Below, in pieces: positions 51,174 through 59,659 of a DNA stretch of 64,000 bases; the stretch's first letter is position 1; each line of letters begins with the position of its first letter. A program made the position numbers and the translations under genes. The notes below the pieces were generated by a model. The model ran no database searches, was not told where the DNA came from, and was given only the letters and a program-made list of their open reading frames with translations. The stretch comes from Chitinimonas arctica (GTDB taxonomy: Bacteria > Pseudomonadota > Gammaproteobacteria > Burkholderiales > Chitinimonadaceae), in contig NZ_CP041730.1 in assembly GCF_007431345.1 (NCBI RefSeq), positions 2,232,001-2,296,000 of the forward strand, given 5' to 3'.

Positions 51174-52903
51174 ATCTCCTCCTTGACCGGATCATCGGTG
51201 GTATCCAGCAGCGGCAGATTCAGCGGCGCATCCGGCGGTACGCCGATAAAGCGCAAGCTACCCGCTACCACGGCACTGAATACCGGTGCGGCTACATCGC
51301 CGCCGTAATATTTGCCCATCGTCGGCTCGTCGATCATCACCGCCACGATCACCCGCGGATCGGAAATTGGCGCGATGCCGACAAAGGAACCGACATATTT
51401 CTTGCCTTCATAGCTGCCGCCCTCCAGCTTGTGGGCGGTACCGGTCTTGCCGCCGACCCGATAGCCGACCACGCGCGACTTCGAAGCGGTACCACCAGGC
51501 TGGGTAACCATTTCCAGCATCTTGCGCACGGCCCGTGCTGTTTCGGGCTTGATCACGGCATCCCCGGGCAAGGGCGCCACCAGCTTCTGGAAGCTGATCG
51601 GGCGGATTTCGCCATCGGTGGCGAAGATCTGGTAAGCCCGCGCAATCTGCAGCAGGCTGACCGAAATCCCGTGGCCATAGGCCATGGTGGCCTGGTCGAT
51701 CGGCACCCAGTTCTTCCACGGCCGCAAGCGACCGCCCGATTCACCGGGGAAACCACTGTGCGGCAGCTGCCCGAACCCCAACTTGTCGTAGAAGGTCCAT
51801 AAATGCTGGCGGCCCATGGCCAGCTGCAGCTTGGCGACGCCGACATTGCTGGACTTCTGCACAATCTGCTCCACCGTGATCGCGCCGTGTGCATGGGTGT
51901 CATGCACGACATTCGGGCCGATCGCCATCGTGCCGCCACCGGTCTGCACGATGGTCTGCGGCGTCACATCGCCGGTTTCCAGCGCGGCCGCCACGGTCAT
52001 CGGCTTCATGGTCGAGCCCGGTTCATAACTATCGGTCAGGGCCCGGTTGCGCCGCGTGGCCGGATCAAGCTTTTCCCGATTGTTCGGGTTGAAACTGGGT
52101 ACATTCGCCAGCGCCAGCACTTCGCCGGTACGGGCATCCAGTACCACGATGCCGCCGCCCTTGGCCTTGTTGTCCTCGACCGACTTCTTCAACTCGCGGA
52201 AGGCCAGGTACTGGATCTTGCTGTCTATCGACAGCGTCAGCGTCTGGCCGTCGCGCGGCTTTTCGATACTGGTCACGTCCTCGACGATAAAACCGCGGCG
52301 ATCCTTGATCACCTGCCGGCTACCGGGTTTGCCCGCCAGCATGGACTCGCGCGTCAGCTCGAATCCTTCCTGGCCTTTGTTGTCTATACCGGTGAAACCG
52401 ATCACATGGGCCAGTACTTCACCGGCCGGGTAATAGCGCCGGTATTCGACCTGCTTGGAAATGCCGGGAATACCCAAGCCCAGCACCCGCGCCGCCGCAT
52501 CCGGACTCATCTGCCGCCGCAGGTAGACAAAGTCGCGCTGCTTGTCCGCCAGGCGGCGCACCACATCGCCGGGCGGCAGGCCCAGGGCACGGCTCAACTT
52601 GGCCAGCTGGTCGGCGCTCAGCCTGGGCACGTCGGACGGACTGGCCCAGATCGACTGCACCGGCGTGGAAATGGCCAAAGGCTCGCCATTCCGATCGGTA
52701 ATCATGCCGCGATTGGCTTCCAGTACCAGCCGCCTGCTGTAGCGCGCCTCACCCTGCTCGCGCAGGAAGTCTTCCTTGAAGCTCATCAAATAGCCGGCCC
52801 GGCCGATCAGCACCAGGAACAGCGCCACCAATCCGCCCAGCACCAGCCAGGCACGCCACATCTGCAGCTTGAGGGCGGGGCTCTTGTTGGCTTGATAAAC
52901 CAT
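51170..52903 (-). CDS. ftsI: Septal transpeptidase FtsI (PBP3)
   Basis: FtsI crosslinks septal peptidoglycan. The 577-residue protein has one N-terminal membrane helix (MWRAWLVLGGLVALFLVLIG) and the penicillin-binding motifs S297-T-M-K300, S351-S-N353 and K486-T-G-T489. The ATG at 52,903 is preferred; a GTG six bases upstream (52,909) directly abuts the ftsL stop and could also start it. Confidence 0.97.
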   Translation of the reverse strand: MVYQANKSPALKLQMWRAWLVLGGLVALFLVLIGRAGYLMSFKEDFLREQGEARYSRRLVLEANRGMITDRNGEPLAISTPVQSIWASPSDVPRLSADQLAKLSRALGLPPGDVVRRLADKQRDFVYLRRQMSPDAAARVLGLGIPGISKQVEYRRYYPAGEVLAHVIGFTGIDNKGQEGFELTRESMLAGKPGSRQVIKDRRGFIVEDVTSIEKPRDGQTLTLSIDSKIQYLAFRELKKSVEDNKAKGGGIVVLDARTGEVLALANVPSFNPNNREKLDPATRRNRALTDSYEPGSTMKPMTVAAALETGDVTPQTIVQTGGGTMAIGPNVVHDTHAHGAITVEQIVQKSSNVGVAKLQLAMGRQHLWTFYDKLGFGQLPHSGFPGESGGRLRPWKNWVPIDQATMAYGHGISVSLLQIARAYQIFATDGEIRPISFQKLVAPLPGDAVIKPETARAVRKMLEMVTQPGGTASKSRVVGYRVGGKTGTAHKLEGGSYEGKKYVGSFVGIAPISDPRVIVAVMIDEPTMGKYYGGDVAAPVFSAVVAGSLRFIGVPPDAPLNLPLLDTTDDPVKEEM

Positions 52904-52909
52904 GGCCAC

Positions 52910-53185
52910 TCACTGACCAGGGGCGACGACGGGCGCCACCTGGGTATGCGCCGCATCGGAGACATGCATGCCCAGCCGGGTCATCGCTTCCTTTTCGATG
53001 CGCGAATGCATCGCCCAGGTGCTCTGCTCCAACTGCAACTGTCCCCACTCGACATCCAGCCGATGGGCTTCGGTTTGCGCCTTCTGCAATTCCATATAGG
53101 CTCGCCGCGCCTTGTGCTGAGAGGTAACGACCCCCAGCGCGCAAACGACCAGGACAAAGAGCAACAACAGATTCAAGCGTGTCAC
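52910..53185 (-). CDS. ftsL: Cell division protein FtsL
   Basis: The 91-residue protein has a short cytoplasmic start, one membrane helix (LLLLFVLVVCALGVVTS) and a periplasmic coiled coil (AYMELQKAQTEAHRLDVEW) that pairs with FtsB. It starts with GTG at 53,185 and sits between rsmH and ftsI, as expected. Confidence 0.93.
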   Translation of the reverse strand: MTRLNLLLLFVLVVCALGVVTSQHKARRAYMELQKAQTEAHRLDVEWGQLQLEQSTWAMHSRIEKEAMTRLGMHVSDAAHTQVAPVVAPGQ

Positions 53186-53193
53186 CCCGGCGC

Positions 53194-54138
53194 CTATCTC
53201 AGGGCTGCGCCGGTGCGCTCCGCGACGCGCAGGATGGCACTACGGGCGCGCGGGTTTTCACCGACTTCGGTTTGCGAGGCGCGGATCGGCTTGCCGATCA
53301 GCTTCAAGGGCGCTTCCGCGATATCGGCCGCCCGCACCGGCAGGCGCGAAGGCAGGCGATCGGCGGTGGCGGCATCCACGGTAAAGCGTTTGACGATGCG
53401 GTCCTCCAGCGAATGGAAGGCGATCACGGCCAGCCGTCCACCCGTGCCGAGGCGCCGGAACGCCTGTGGCAGCGTCAGCGACAGTTCTTCAAGCTCACGA
53501 TTGATGTAAATCCGTATAGCCTGGAAGGTGCGCGTCGCCGGATCCTGGCCCGGTTCGCGGGTGCGGACGGTCTTTGCCACGATCTGGGTAAGTTGTCCTG
53601 TTGTAAGGATCGGGTTCTCCCCCCGAGCCGTAACAAGCGCGCTTGCAATCTGTTTAGCAAACCGTTCTTCGCCATAATCCCTTATCACCTCTGCGATTTC
53701 GGCTTGTTCCGCCGACGCCAACCATTCCGCGGCCGTCTGGCCGCGGGTCGTATCCATGCGCATGTCCAGCGGCGCATCAAAGCGGAAGCTGAAGCCACGC
53801 GCCCCATCGTCGATCTGGGGAGAAGAAATACCGAGATCCATCAACACGCCATTCACCGCGCCGATACCCAGCGCATCCAGGCCGGCATCGAAGGCCGCGT
53901 AGGGCTCGTGCACGATATGGAAACGCGGGTCGGTGATGGTGCGGGCGTCGGCCACCGCCTGCGGATCCTTGTCGAAGGCCACCAGCCGGCCTTGCGGACC
54001 GAGCCGGCTGAGAATCAGCCGCGAGTGGCCGCCACGGCCATAGGTGCAATCGACGTAGATGCCGTCCGGCACGATGGCCAGGCCGTCCACCGCCTCGGTC
54101 AGCAACACCGTGCGGTGTGTGAAAACGGCCGCGCTCAC
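53194..54138 (-). CDS. rsmH: 16S rRNA (cytosine-1402-N4)-methyltransferase
   Basis: RsmH (MraW) methylates C1402 in the decoding centre of 16S rRNA. The 314-residue protein shows the SAM-binding segment YVDCTYGRGGHSRLIL and the downstream motif VNGVLMDLGISSPQID. The ATG at 54,138 overlaps the mraZ stop by four bases, typical for the start of dcw clusters. Confidence 0.97.
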   Translation of the reverse strand: MSAAVFTHRTVLLTEAVDGLAIVPDGIYVDCTYGRGGHSRLILSRLGPQGRLVAFDKDPQAVADARTITDPRFHIVHEPYAAFDAGLDALGIGAVNGVLMDLGISSPQIDDGARGFSFRFDAPLDMRMDTTRGQTAAEWLASAEQAEIAEVIRDYGEERFAKQIASALVTARGENPILTTGQLTQIVAKTVRTREPGQDPATRTFQAIRIYINRELEELSLTLPQAFRRLGTGGRLAVIAFHSLEDRIVKRFTVDAATADRLPSRLPVRAADIAEAPLKLIGKPIRASQTEVGENPRARSAILRVAERTGAALR

Positions 54139-54581
54139 AGCACGAAACCATCGAGTTGAGCGGCGATATCGGCCGGCGACATCGCCAGCGCGGCCGCGGT
54201 CTGCGCATGCCAGCGGCCTTCGTCCCAGAGCTCGAACTTGCTGCCCAGGCCGACCAGCGCCACCGATTTATCCAGCTGGGCAAAGCTGCGCAGCGTGGTG
54301 GAAAGCAGGATGCGGCCGGCCGAATCGATATCGACCTCCTCGGCATGGCCGAGGATCAGGCGTTGCAGGGCACGGGCCTGGGGATTGAAGGCGGGGAGAT
54401 TATTGAGTTTGTCGCGCACGGGTTCCCAGGCGGGCTGAGGGTAGATCAGCAGGCATTGGCTGGGATCGACCGTGACGGTCAGTCGCCCGCCGCATCCGTC
54501 GAGCAAGGCATCGCGATGCTTGGCCGGAATAGCCAGGCGCCCTTTGCTGTCGAGGTTGAGGAGTGCTACGCCGCCGAACAT
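54135..54581 (-). CDS. mraZ: MraZ, dcw cluster regulator
   Basis: MraZ is a ring-forming AbrB-like DNA-binding protein that represses the dcw promoter. The 148-residue protein has two SWT/MraZ-type domains (LLNLDSKGRLAIPAKHRDAL and EVDIDSAGRILLSTTLRSFA). Four spaced binding boxes lie upstream. Length and start are normal. Confidence 0.97.
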   Translation of the reverse strand: MFGGVALLNLDSKGRLAIPAKHRDALLDGCGGRLTVTVDPSQCLLIYPQPAWEPVRDKLNNLPAFNPQARALQRLILGHAEEVDIDSAGRILLSTTLRSFAQLDKSVALVGLGSKFELWDEGRWHAQTAAALAMSPADIAAQLDGFVL

Positions 54582-54657
54582 GTTTACCGCCGTATTACCG
54601 CTGTGGGGAGCGAAAGCCGCGAGCAGCTTTCTAGGACTTCATTTCTGGGCGGGTGAA

Positions 54658-54719
54658 ACACTTTTCACCACTTTTACCCACTGCACCCCACTATAGGGCA
54701 ACAATTCCACGCGGGTCAA
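54658..54719 (-). promoter_or_regulatory. mraZ promoter with four MraZ boxes
   Basis: On the minus strand TTGACC (54,714-54,719) and TATAGT (54,690-54,695) are 18 bases apart. From the -10 box downstream run four boxes beginning AGTGG, AGTGG, AGTGG and AGTGT, exactly 10 bp apart (outer ends at 54,692, 54,682, 54,672, 54,662). This is the known layout of MraZ binding sites, so MraZ can block its own promoter and all dcw genes behind it. Confidence 0.93.
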
Positions 54720-54872
54720 GCATGCAAAGCGGGAATTTTTGTATTTGCTACAATCACTTAGAGCTAATTTGCCCCCCCGGATTTACCCTTATACGAATGC
54801 GATAGTCCTTTGCAAATAAGGGTTTATATGAAAACCTGAATGCAGTGGATTAACTTCGACCCGGAAACCTCT

Positions 54873-55208
54873 ATGCCCATTCGCCCCAATCACCTGTTTA
54901 TTGGCCTGTTTTTATTGCTTGCCGGCTGCTCCCAGTTACAACAAACCGGCCAGGCCATTTCGGACAGCAACGGGGTGTTGCAGGACGGCGAGACGCGCTA
55001 TTTGGGCAAGAAAAAGTACCAATTGCGCGTCGCCGGCTCGTCCATGCTGTTCTATGGCCAGGCCGAGCAATTCTTTCTGCGCCGGGCCGAAAGCCTCAGC
55101 CAGAAAATGGGTTGCCGAGGCTGGAAACTGCTGGAATACAAATCGGGCACGGAAAATACCCTGATCGGCGCCCGCCAATACGCCGACGGCGTCATCCAGT
55201 GCCTGTAG
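54873..55208 (+). CDS. Small lipoprotein of unknown function
   Basis: The 111-residue product begins MPIRPNHLFIGLFLLLAGCS, a lipoprotein signal with lipobox LAGC. The mature part has a helical region (YGQAEQFFLRRAESLSQKMG) and a conserved-looking cysteine near the end. The ATG at 54,873 is chosen for its clean signal; 54,840 gives an 11-residue extension. Divergent from mraZ. Function unknown. Confidence 0.7.
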   Translation: MPIRPNHLFIGLFLLLAGCSQLQQTGQAISDSNGVLQDGETRYLGKKKYQLRVAGSSMLFYGQAEQFFLRRAESLSQKMGCRGWKLLEYKSGTENTLIGARQYADGVIQCL

Positions 55209-55220
55209 AGAGGCGCTGAT

Positions 55221-55412
55221 ATGCTGTCCCGTCTTGGACGAGTGGCCCTGCTGATCGCGCTGGGCCTGCTGCTGTGGAACTTCTTCCTCAAGCCGCAGAC
55301 CCGCCAGCGCTTTCGCGGGCATATGGAAATCCTGGCCTATGCCCTGCTGGCCAGTTCGGTACTCATGCTGATCTGGCATTGGTGGGGAATGGTCTCTCAA
55401 CGCGCTGAATAA
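55221..55412 (+). CDS. Small inner-membrane protein
   Basis: The 63-residue protein has two membrane helices (VALLIALGLLLWNFFL and AYALLASSVLMLIWHWW) with a basic loop between. A GAGAGG site lies eight bases before the ATG. It follows the lipoprotein gene by 12 bases, probably in one operon. No function is recognised. Confidence 0.62.
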   Translation: MLSRLGRVALLIALGLLLWNFFLKPQTRQRFRGHMEILAYALLASSVLMLIWHWWGMVSQRAE

Positions 55413-55431
55413 GCCTCAAGCTTATGCTCAC

Positions 55432-55450
55432 CGCCCGGCAAAGCCGGGCG
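55432..55450 (+). other. GC-rich hairpin after small membrane protein
   Basis: A perfect 8-bp stem CGCCCGGC-AAA-GCCGGGCG, 19 bases downstream of the gene end. No T-run follows, so it may stabilise the mRNA end rather than terminate. Confidence 0.55.
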
Positions 55451-55495
55451 CTAACCGGCAGTGGCAAATCAACCGCTCCTCGCTGTTTTAATCCA

Positions 55496-55530
55496 ACTCC
55501 CCCCGCCCTCGCCGCCGCGAGGGAGCCTCG
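55496..55530 (+). repeat. Dispersed repeat, copy 2
   Basis: Identical over 35 bp to 41,141-41,175, including the hairpin CCCTCGC-CGCC-GCGAGGG. In this copy about 55 bp of extra sequence, carrying an inverted repeat, separate it from the shared CGCTCGTTAG at the far end. Confidence 0.72.
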
Positions 55531-55548
55531 TCCTCGCAAGGAGGAGGC

Positions 55549-55582
55549 CGTGGTTGTAAGCGCTAAAGCGCTAACAACCACG
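55549..55582. repeat. 16-bp inverted repeat inside the repeat element
   Basis: CGTGGTTGTAAGCGCT and AGCGCTAACAACCACG, separated by AA, are reverse complements but for one base. They can form a long hairpin or cruciform. The site lies only in the longer copy of the dispersed repeat. Confidence 0.7.
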
Positions 55583-55700
55583 CACCCTACGCTCGTTAGC
55601 GCGCTACTTGATCCGCTCTTAAGCACTGGAAGGGGTGTAAGGTCGTGGCGGTAGATACGACCAACTGGCATCGCTACATCAGCCCGCAGGAGCCGTCCCC

Positions 55701-56636
55701 ATGCCCGCCTATCGTCCCGCCGCCATCGCCCCCAGCGAAATCACGCCGGAAAGCATCTATCTCAATCGCCGCGAATGGCTGCAAGGCAGTGCCGGCCTGG
55801 CGCTGGCGAGCCTGCTGCCGTCCGCCGAGGCGGCGGCGCCAGCTGCCTTGCCGACCTTTTACAAAAGCCGCTACAGCACCAGCGAGGCGAAGAACAGCTT
55901 TGAAGAGGTCACCCACTACAATAATTTCTATGAATTCGGCACCGACAAAAGCGACCCGGCCGAGCACGCCGGCAGCCTGAGAACCCGGCCCTGGACCGTG
56001 GAAACCAGCGGGGAGATCGGCAAGCCTCGCCGTTACGATCTGGATGAGCTGATCAAGCTGGCGGCGCTGGAAGAGCGCATCTACCGCCTGCGCTGCGTGG
56101 AGGGCTGGTCCATGGTCATTCCCTGGATAGGCCTGCCGCTATCCGCGCTGCTCAAGCAGCTGCAGCCCAACTCGCGCGGCAAGTATGTCGAATTCACCAG
56201 CCTGCTGGCGCCCGACCAGATGCCGGGGCAAAAGAGCCGGACGCTGGACTGGCCCTATATCGAAGGCCTACGCCTGGACGAGGCGATGCATCCGCTGACC
56301 ATCCTGGCCGTCGGCCTGTATGGCCGGCCGCTACCGAACCAGAACGGGGCACCCATCCGCCTGGTGGTGCCGTGGAAATATGGCTTCAAGAGCATCAAGT
56401 CCATCGTCAGGATCCGCCTGGTGGAACAACAGCCGGTGAGCAGCTGGACACGCAGCATTCCCACGGAATACGGCTTCTATTCCAACGTCAATCCAGAGGT
56501 GGACCACCCGCGCTGGAGCCAGGCCAGCGAGCGCCGCATCGGTGAATTCCTCAAGCGTAAGACCTTGATGTTCAATGGCTATGCTGATGAGGTCGCTTCC
56601 TTATACAAAGGCATGGATTTACGGCGGAATTTTTAG
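55701..56636 (+). CDS. msrP: Periplasmic methionine sulfoxide reductase, catalytic subunit
   Basis: MsrP (YedY) is a molybdopterin enzyme that repairs oxidised methionines in the periplasm. The 311-residue protein has a Tat-type signal with twin arginine (LNRREWLQG, residues 21-29), the Mo-binding cysteine C132 (RLRCVEGWSM), and normal length. No msrQ haem-membrane partner follows; the next gene on this strand is far away, so electrons must come from elsewhere or from an msrQ at another locus. Confidence 0.93.
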   Translation: MPAYRPAAIAPSEITPESIYLNRREWLQGSAGLALASLLPSAEAAAPAALPTFYKSRYSTSEAKNSFEEVTHYNNFYEFGTDKSDPAEHAGSLRTRPWTVETSGEIGKPRRYDLDELIKLAALEERIYRLRCVEGWSMVIPWIGLPLSALLKQLQPNSRGKYVEFTSLLAPDQMPGQKSRTLDWPYIEGLRLDEAMHPLTILAVGLYGRPLPNQNGAPIRLVVPWKYGFKSIKSIVRIRLVEQQPVSSWTRSIPTEYGFYSNVNPEVDHPRWSQASERRIGEFLKRKTLMFNGYADEVASLYKGMDLRRNF

Positions 56637-56769
56637 CCTGGCATTATCTTTTTCTATTAAAAATAATAGGTCGATAGAAAATGATGACTGTAAACGTGAA
56701 TAATTACGGAACTTCTCCGCAAACCAGCAATCCTTACACTTGATTGAGCCTTACGCATCGCAGCGGTAG

Positions 56770-56815
56770 CCGGGCGCCGCCGACCGACATCGACTTCTAG
56801 CGCCCGGATTTTTTT
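56770..56815 (+). terminator. Intrinsic terminator after msrP
   Basis: The arms CCGGGCGC (56,770-56,777) and GCGCCCGG (56,800-56,807) pair perfectly; the T-run ATTTTTTT follows. The stop of msrP is 134 bp upstream. Confidence 0.85.
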
Positions 56816-56897
56816 ATGCCTCTGTACGCTTTTTGAGGCTCAAAAACGTAGCCATCAGGTTTGGCTGCTCGCAAGCTCACTTTGGTCTTCGCAGAAC

Positions 56898-56931
56898 AAA
56901 AAAGGACGCGGCATTGGCCACGTCCTTTTTT
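56898..56931 (-). terminator. Intrinsic terminator of rnpB, possibly bidirectional
   Basis: On the minus strand AAAAAAGGACG is followed by a mostly GC stem and CGTCCTTTTTT. It lies just beyond the 3' end of the RNase P RNA. The plus strand also ends in a T-run, so it could stop transcription in both directions. Confidence 0.85.
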
Positions 56932-56940
56932 CTTTGAGCA

Positions 56941-57371
56941 GTGCGAAGTCGGCCTGTAAGCCGGGTCCTGTGACACGGCGGTTACCCGCCGCCGACAGTC
57001 ATTCCTCTAGGACGTACATTACTGCACGCCTCAAGCAACCTACCCGCAAGCTCAGGGGGCCCCGTCAACGCTTGCCTATTTGGTCTTGCTTCGGATGGGG
57101 TTTAGCCTGCCTCGAACTGTCGCCAGTCGAGCGGTGCGCTCTTACCGGACCGGCCTTGCGACCGGCCACCGCTCTCGCGGCCACCTTTTCACCCTTGCCT
57201 GATCCGAATCGATACCCTTGCGGCTATCGGTCCGGCCATCGGCGGTTCAGCTCTCTGTTCCACTTTCCGTCGCCTCACGGCGCCTGGCCGTTAGCCAGCA
57301 TCCTGCCCTATGAAGCCCGGACTTTCCTCCCCCCGCCCGAAGGCGAGCGGCGACTGTCCGGCCGACTTCGC
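56941..57371 (-). ncRNA. rnpB: RNase P RNA (type A)
   Basis: The catalytic RNA that trims the 5' leader of pre-tRNAs. On the minus strand the conserved start region GAGGAAAGTCCGGGCT, the later ATAGGGCAGGATGCTG-like block and the 3' end region are present. P1 pairs GAAGTCGGCC near the 5' end with GGCCGACTTC at the 3' end, ten perfect base pairs, which sets the ends at about 57,371 and 56,941. Length about 430 nt is somewhat longer than E. coli M1 (377 nt), as in other beta-proteobacteria. Confidence 0.95.
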
Positions 57372-57433
57372 CCAGCTAGTCTACCACCGCCGTCAAGCCC
57401 CCCGCGATTTCTCGCGAAAAGGCGCCAAGCGCA

Positions 57434-58471
57434 TCAATCCTGCAACCGCCACGCAACCGTTTCGCCAGCCCGCAGCGGTACCAGGGTGTCGTCCGCCAGA
57501 TAGGGCAGCTCGTTCGCCACCGGCGTGCTTTCCTTCACCAGCGTGATGGTGTCGTCATTGGCCGGCAGGCCGTAGAACAGCGGGCCGAAACGGCTGGCAA
57601 AACCTTCCAGCTTGTCCAGGGCACCGGCCGCCTCGAAGGCTTCGGCATACAGTTCGATGCCATTGTTGGCGGTATACATCCCGGCGCAACCGCAAGCAGC
57701 CTCCTTGGTGCGCTTGCCGTGCGGCGCACTGTCGGTACCGAGGAAGAACTTCGGACTGCCGCTGGTGGCCACTTCCAGCAAAGCCTCGCGGTGCGACTCG
57801 CGCTTGAGTACCGGCAAACAGTAGTGGTGCGGCCGGATACCGCCCTGGAACAGCGCATTGCGATTCATCAGCAGATGGTGCGCGGTTATGGTGGCGGCGA
57901 CATTGGCCGGCGCGCTCCAGACGAAATTCGCCGCCTGGCGGGTGGTGATATGTTCGAACACCACTTTCAGCGTCGGCAGCTTCTCCAGCAAGGGCTTCAT
58001 CACCTGCTCGATAAATACCGCTTCCCGGTCGAATACATCGACCGCCGGGTCGGTCACCTCGCCATGCACAAGTAAGGGCACGCCCAGTTCGGCCATGGCC
58101 GCCAGTGTAGGCATGGCCTTGGCGATATCGGTCAAGCCCTGGTCCGAATTGGTGGTGGCGCCAGCCGGGTAGAGCTTGATGGCTTTGACGAAACCGCTCT
58201 CCGCCACCCGGGCGATTTCATCGGGCGGGGTGACATCGGTCAGGTATAGCGTCATCAACGGCTCGAAGCGCATGCCGGCGGGAAGGGCGGCCAGGATACG
58301 GTCGCGGTAGGCGGCGGCATCGGCCACCGTGCGCACGGGCGGCTTCAGATTGGGCATCACGATGGCACGGCCGAAACGGCGGGCGGTATCGGGCAGGACC
58401 GCTTGCAGTGCGGCGCCGTCGCGCAGGTGCAGATGCCAGTCGTCGGGACGGATCAGGGTAAGGGTTTGCAT
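57434..58471 (-). CDS. pyrC: Dihydroorotase, class II
   Basis: Converts carbamoyl-aspartate to dihydroorotate in pyrimidine synthesis. The 345-residue enzyme has zinc ligands H13 and H15 (DDWHLHLRDG), the carbamylated lysine in VKAIKLYPAGATTN, histidines in LLVHGEVTD and VVFEHITTRQ, and the catalytic GTDSAPH. The ATG at 58,471 matches the E. coli PyrC start; upstream ATG codons lack a good site. Confidence 0.96.
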   Translation of the reverse strand: MQTLTLIRPDDWHLHLRDGAALQAVLPDTARRFGRAIVMPNLKPPVRTVADAAAYRDRILAALPAGMRFEPLMTLYLTDVTPPDEIARVAESGFVKAIKLYPAGATTNSDQGLTDIAKAMPTLAAMAELGVPLLVHGEVTDPAVDVFDREAVFIEQVMKPLLEKLPTLKVVFEHITTRQAANFVWSAPANVAATITAHHLLMNRNALFQGGIRPHHYCLPVLKRESHREALLEVATSGSPKFFLGTDSAPHGKRTKEAACGCAGMYTANNGIELYAEAFEAAGALDKLEGFASRFGPLFYGLPANDDTITLVKESTPVANELPYLADDTLVPLRAGETVAWRLQD

Positions 58472-58536
58472 GCGGGCATCCATCGAATAGGTTCGGGCCG
58501 GCGGGCTCGCCGCCGGCAAGGAAAATCAGCGCGGTC

Positions 58537-58782
58537 CTAGCGACGGCGCAGCCAGAATAGGTACTTGCCGTCCAATTGCTCCTGGTGCGCAATACCGTGG
58601 CCGGTCTGTTGGCAGAAAGCCTGGAAATCGGCAGGCGTGCCGGGATCGGTGCAGATCAGGTGCAGGATCGTGCCGCTGGGCAGGTCGGCCAGCGCTTTCT
58701 TGGCACGCAGGATGGGCAGCGGGCAATTGAGGCCGGAAAGATCGACCGTGAGATTCGCATCGGGTGCGGTGGGTGCGGACAT
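58537..58782 (-). CDS. TusA-family sulfur carrier-like protein
   Basis: The 81-residue protein has the TusA/SirA motif LNCPLPILRAKKAL, with the conserved CPxP cysteine, and a two-layer fold layout. TusA relays sulfur to tRNA thiolation; many relatives have other sulfur roles. It lies between pyrC and a HutD-like gene, not with tus genes, so the specific role is open. The ATG at 58,782 gives the family length. Confidence 0.88.
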   Translation of the reverse strand: MSAPTAPDANLTVDLSGLNCPLPILRAKKALADLPSGTILHLICTDPGTPADFQAFCQQTGHGIAHQEQLDGKYLFWLRRR

Positions 58783-58814
58783 GACCAGGGACCGGGAAAG
58801 GGACAATACCCGGA

Positions 58815-59381
58815 TTATACCGTTGCACCCGCCTCCACCACGACCACCCTGCTGGCCGGCCCGGCACGGAGGCTGACCGCCTCGTCCTGGAGCAGCAAGA
58901 GCTGGCCCGCCTCGATCAACCGGCCACCCAGGCGCAACTGGCCGGCCAGGGCATGGACCAAGGTCCATTGGCACCCTGATAGCGCCAGCTCGGCGCCTTC
59001 GGCCAGCGCCAACACCCGCAGTGCGGCCTGGCCCCAATCGCGCGCCACCATCAGGTTGAAATCGCGCAAAGGCCCATCCAGCAAGCGGCAATCGACCGCC
59101 GCCTCCCCGGGAAAATCGATAGGCTGGCAGGGGCGATCCATGCGCACGGTGTGGGTGCCGAAGTCCAGCAGCATGCCGGCCCCCTCCAATAGCATCAGGC
59201 TACGATCCACACCGGGGAATAGGGAAAACGGCCCGCCCTGCGCAACGTCGGCGATGGACAAGCGTAAGGCGAAATCATCTGGCCGCGCCGGATGAGACAG
59301 CCGAAACAATTCGCAGGTGGTGCCCCCGCCGTTGCGCCAGGGCATGTTGCGGTAATCGGCAGGGGTAAACAGGTGAGGCAT
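58815..59381 (-). CDS. HutD/Ves family protein
   Basis: A 188-residue cupin-like protein with the family start (YRNMPWRNGGGTTCELFRL) and an internal segment SLFPGVDRSLMLLEGAGM. HutD accompanies histidine-utilisation genes in many bacteria, with a role proposed as a regulator of N-formimino-glutamate; Ves is a stress-linked relative. No hut genes are visible here. The start at 59,381 fits family length. Confidence 0.85.
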   Translation of the reverse strand: MPHLFTPADYRNMPWRNGGGTTCELFRLSHPARPDDFALRLSIADVAQGGPFSLFPGVDRSLMLLEGAGMLLDFGTHTVRMDRPCQPIDFPGEAAVDCRLLDGPLRDFNLMVARDWGQAALRVLALAEGAELALSGCQWTLVHALAGQLRLGGRLIEAGQLLLLQDEAVSLRAGPASRVVVVEAGATV

Positions 59382-59470
59382 GAGTGGGAGGCCACAGTCA
59401 GGAACGACTGCGGTCACGGGCCTCGAAACGCGACAATGGGTAGAACAGGCTGTATCGCACGCTTGTCGAT

Positions 59471-59659
59471 TCAAGCAGCGCGTTGCTTAGCTCGCCAAGC
59501 CTCAAACCCACCGGCCTGGTTGATCTCGTCATCCAACTCACTTACGAGTGCTTGGATATATCGCACAGTCGGACGGTCATCGAATACAACCATGCCTTCT
59601 CGACGGTTGCGCTCCTCAAGTTCCGCCGACTCCGCGAGGAAACGTTCGGTTGGGTTCAT
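59471..59659 (-). CDS. Small acidic protein, possible antitoxin or immunity partner
   Basis: The 62-residue protein is rich in glutamate and helical (ERFLAESAELEERNRREGMV and ALVSELDDEINQAGGF). It overlaps the preceding gene by four bases (ATGA). Small acidic partner proteins directly behind a larger gene with a nuclease- or protease-like motif often act as antitoxin or immunity protein; this is inference from layout. Confidence 0.5.
   Translation of the reverse strand: MNPTERFLAESAELEERNRREGMVVFDDRPTVRYIQALVSELDDEINQAGGFEAWRAKQRAA

Larger units (their letters stand above)
56637..56940. other. Gap between msrP and rnpB
   Basis: About 300 bp without a gene. It holds two terminator-like hairpins, one serving msrP or the gap on the plus strand and one serving rnpB on the minus strand. 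The first 130 bp are AT-rich and show no further signal. Confidence 0.6.
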
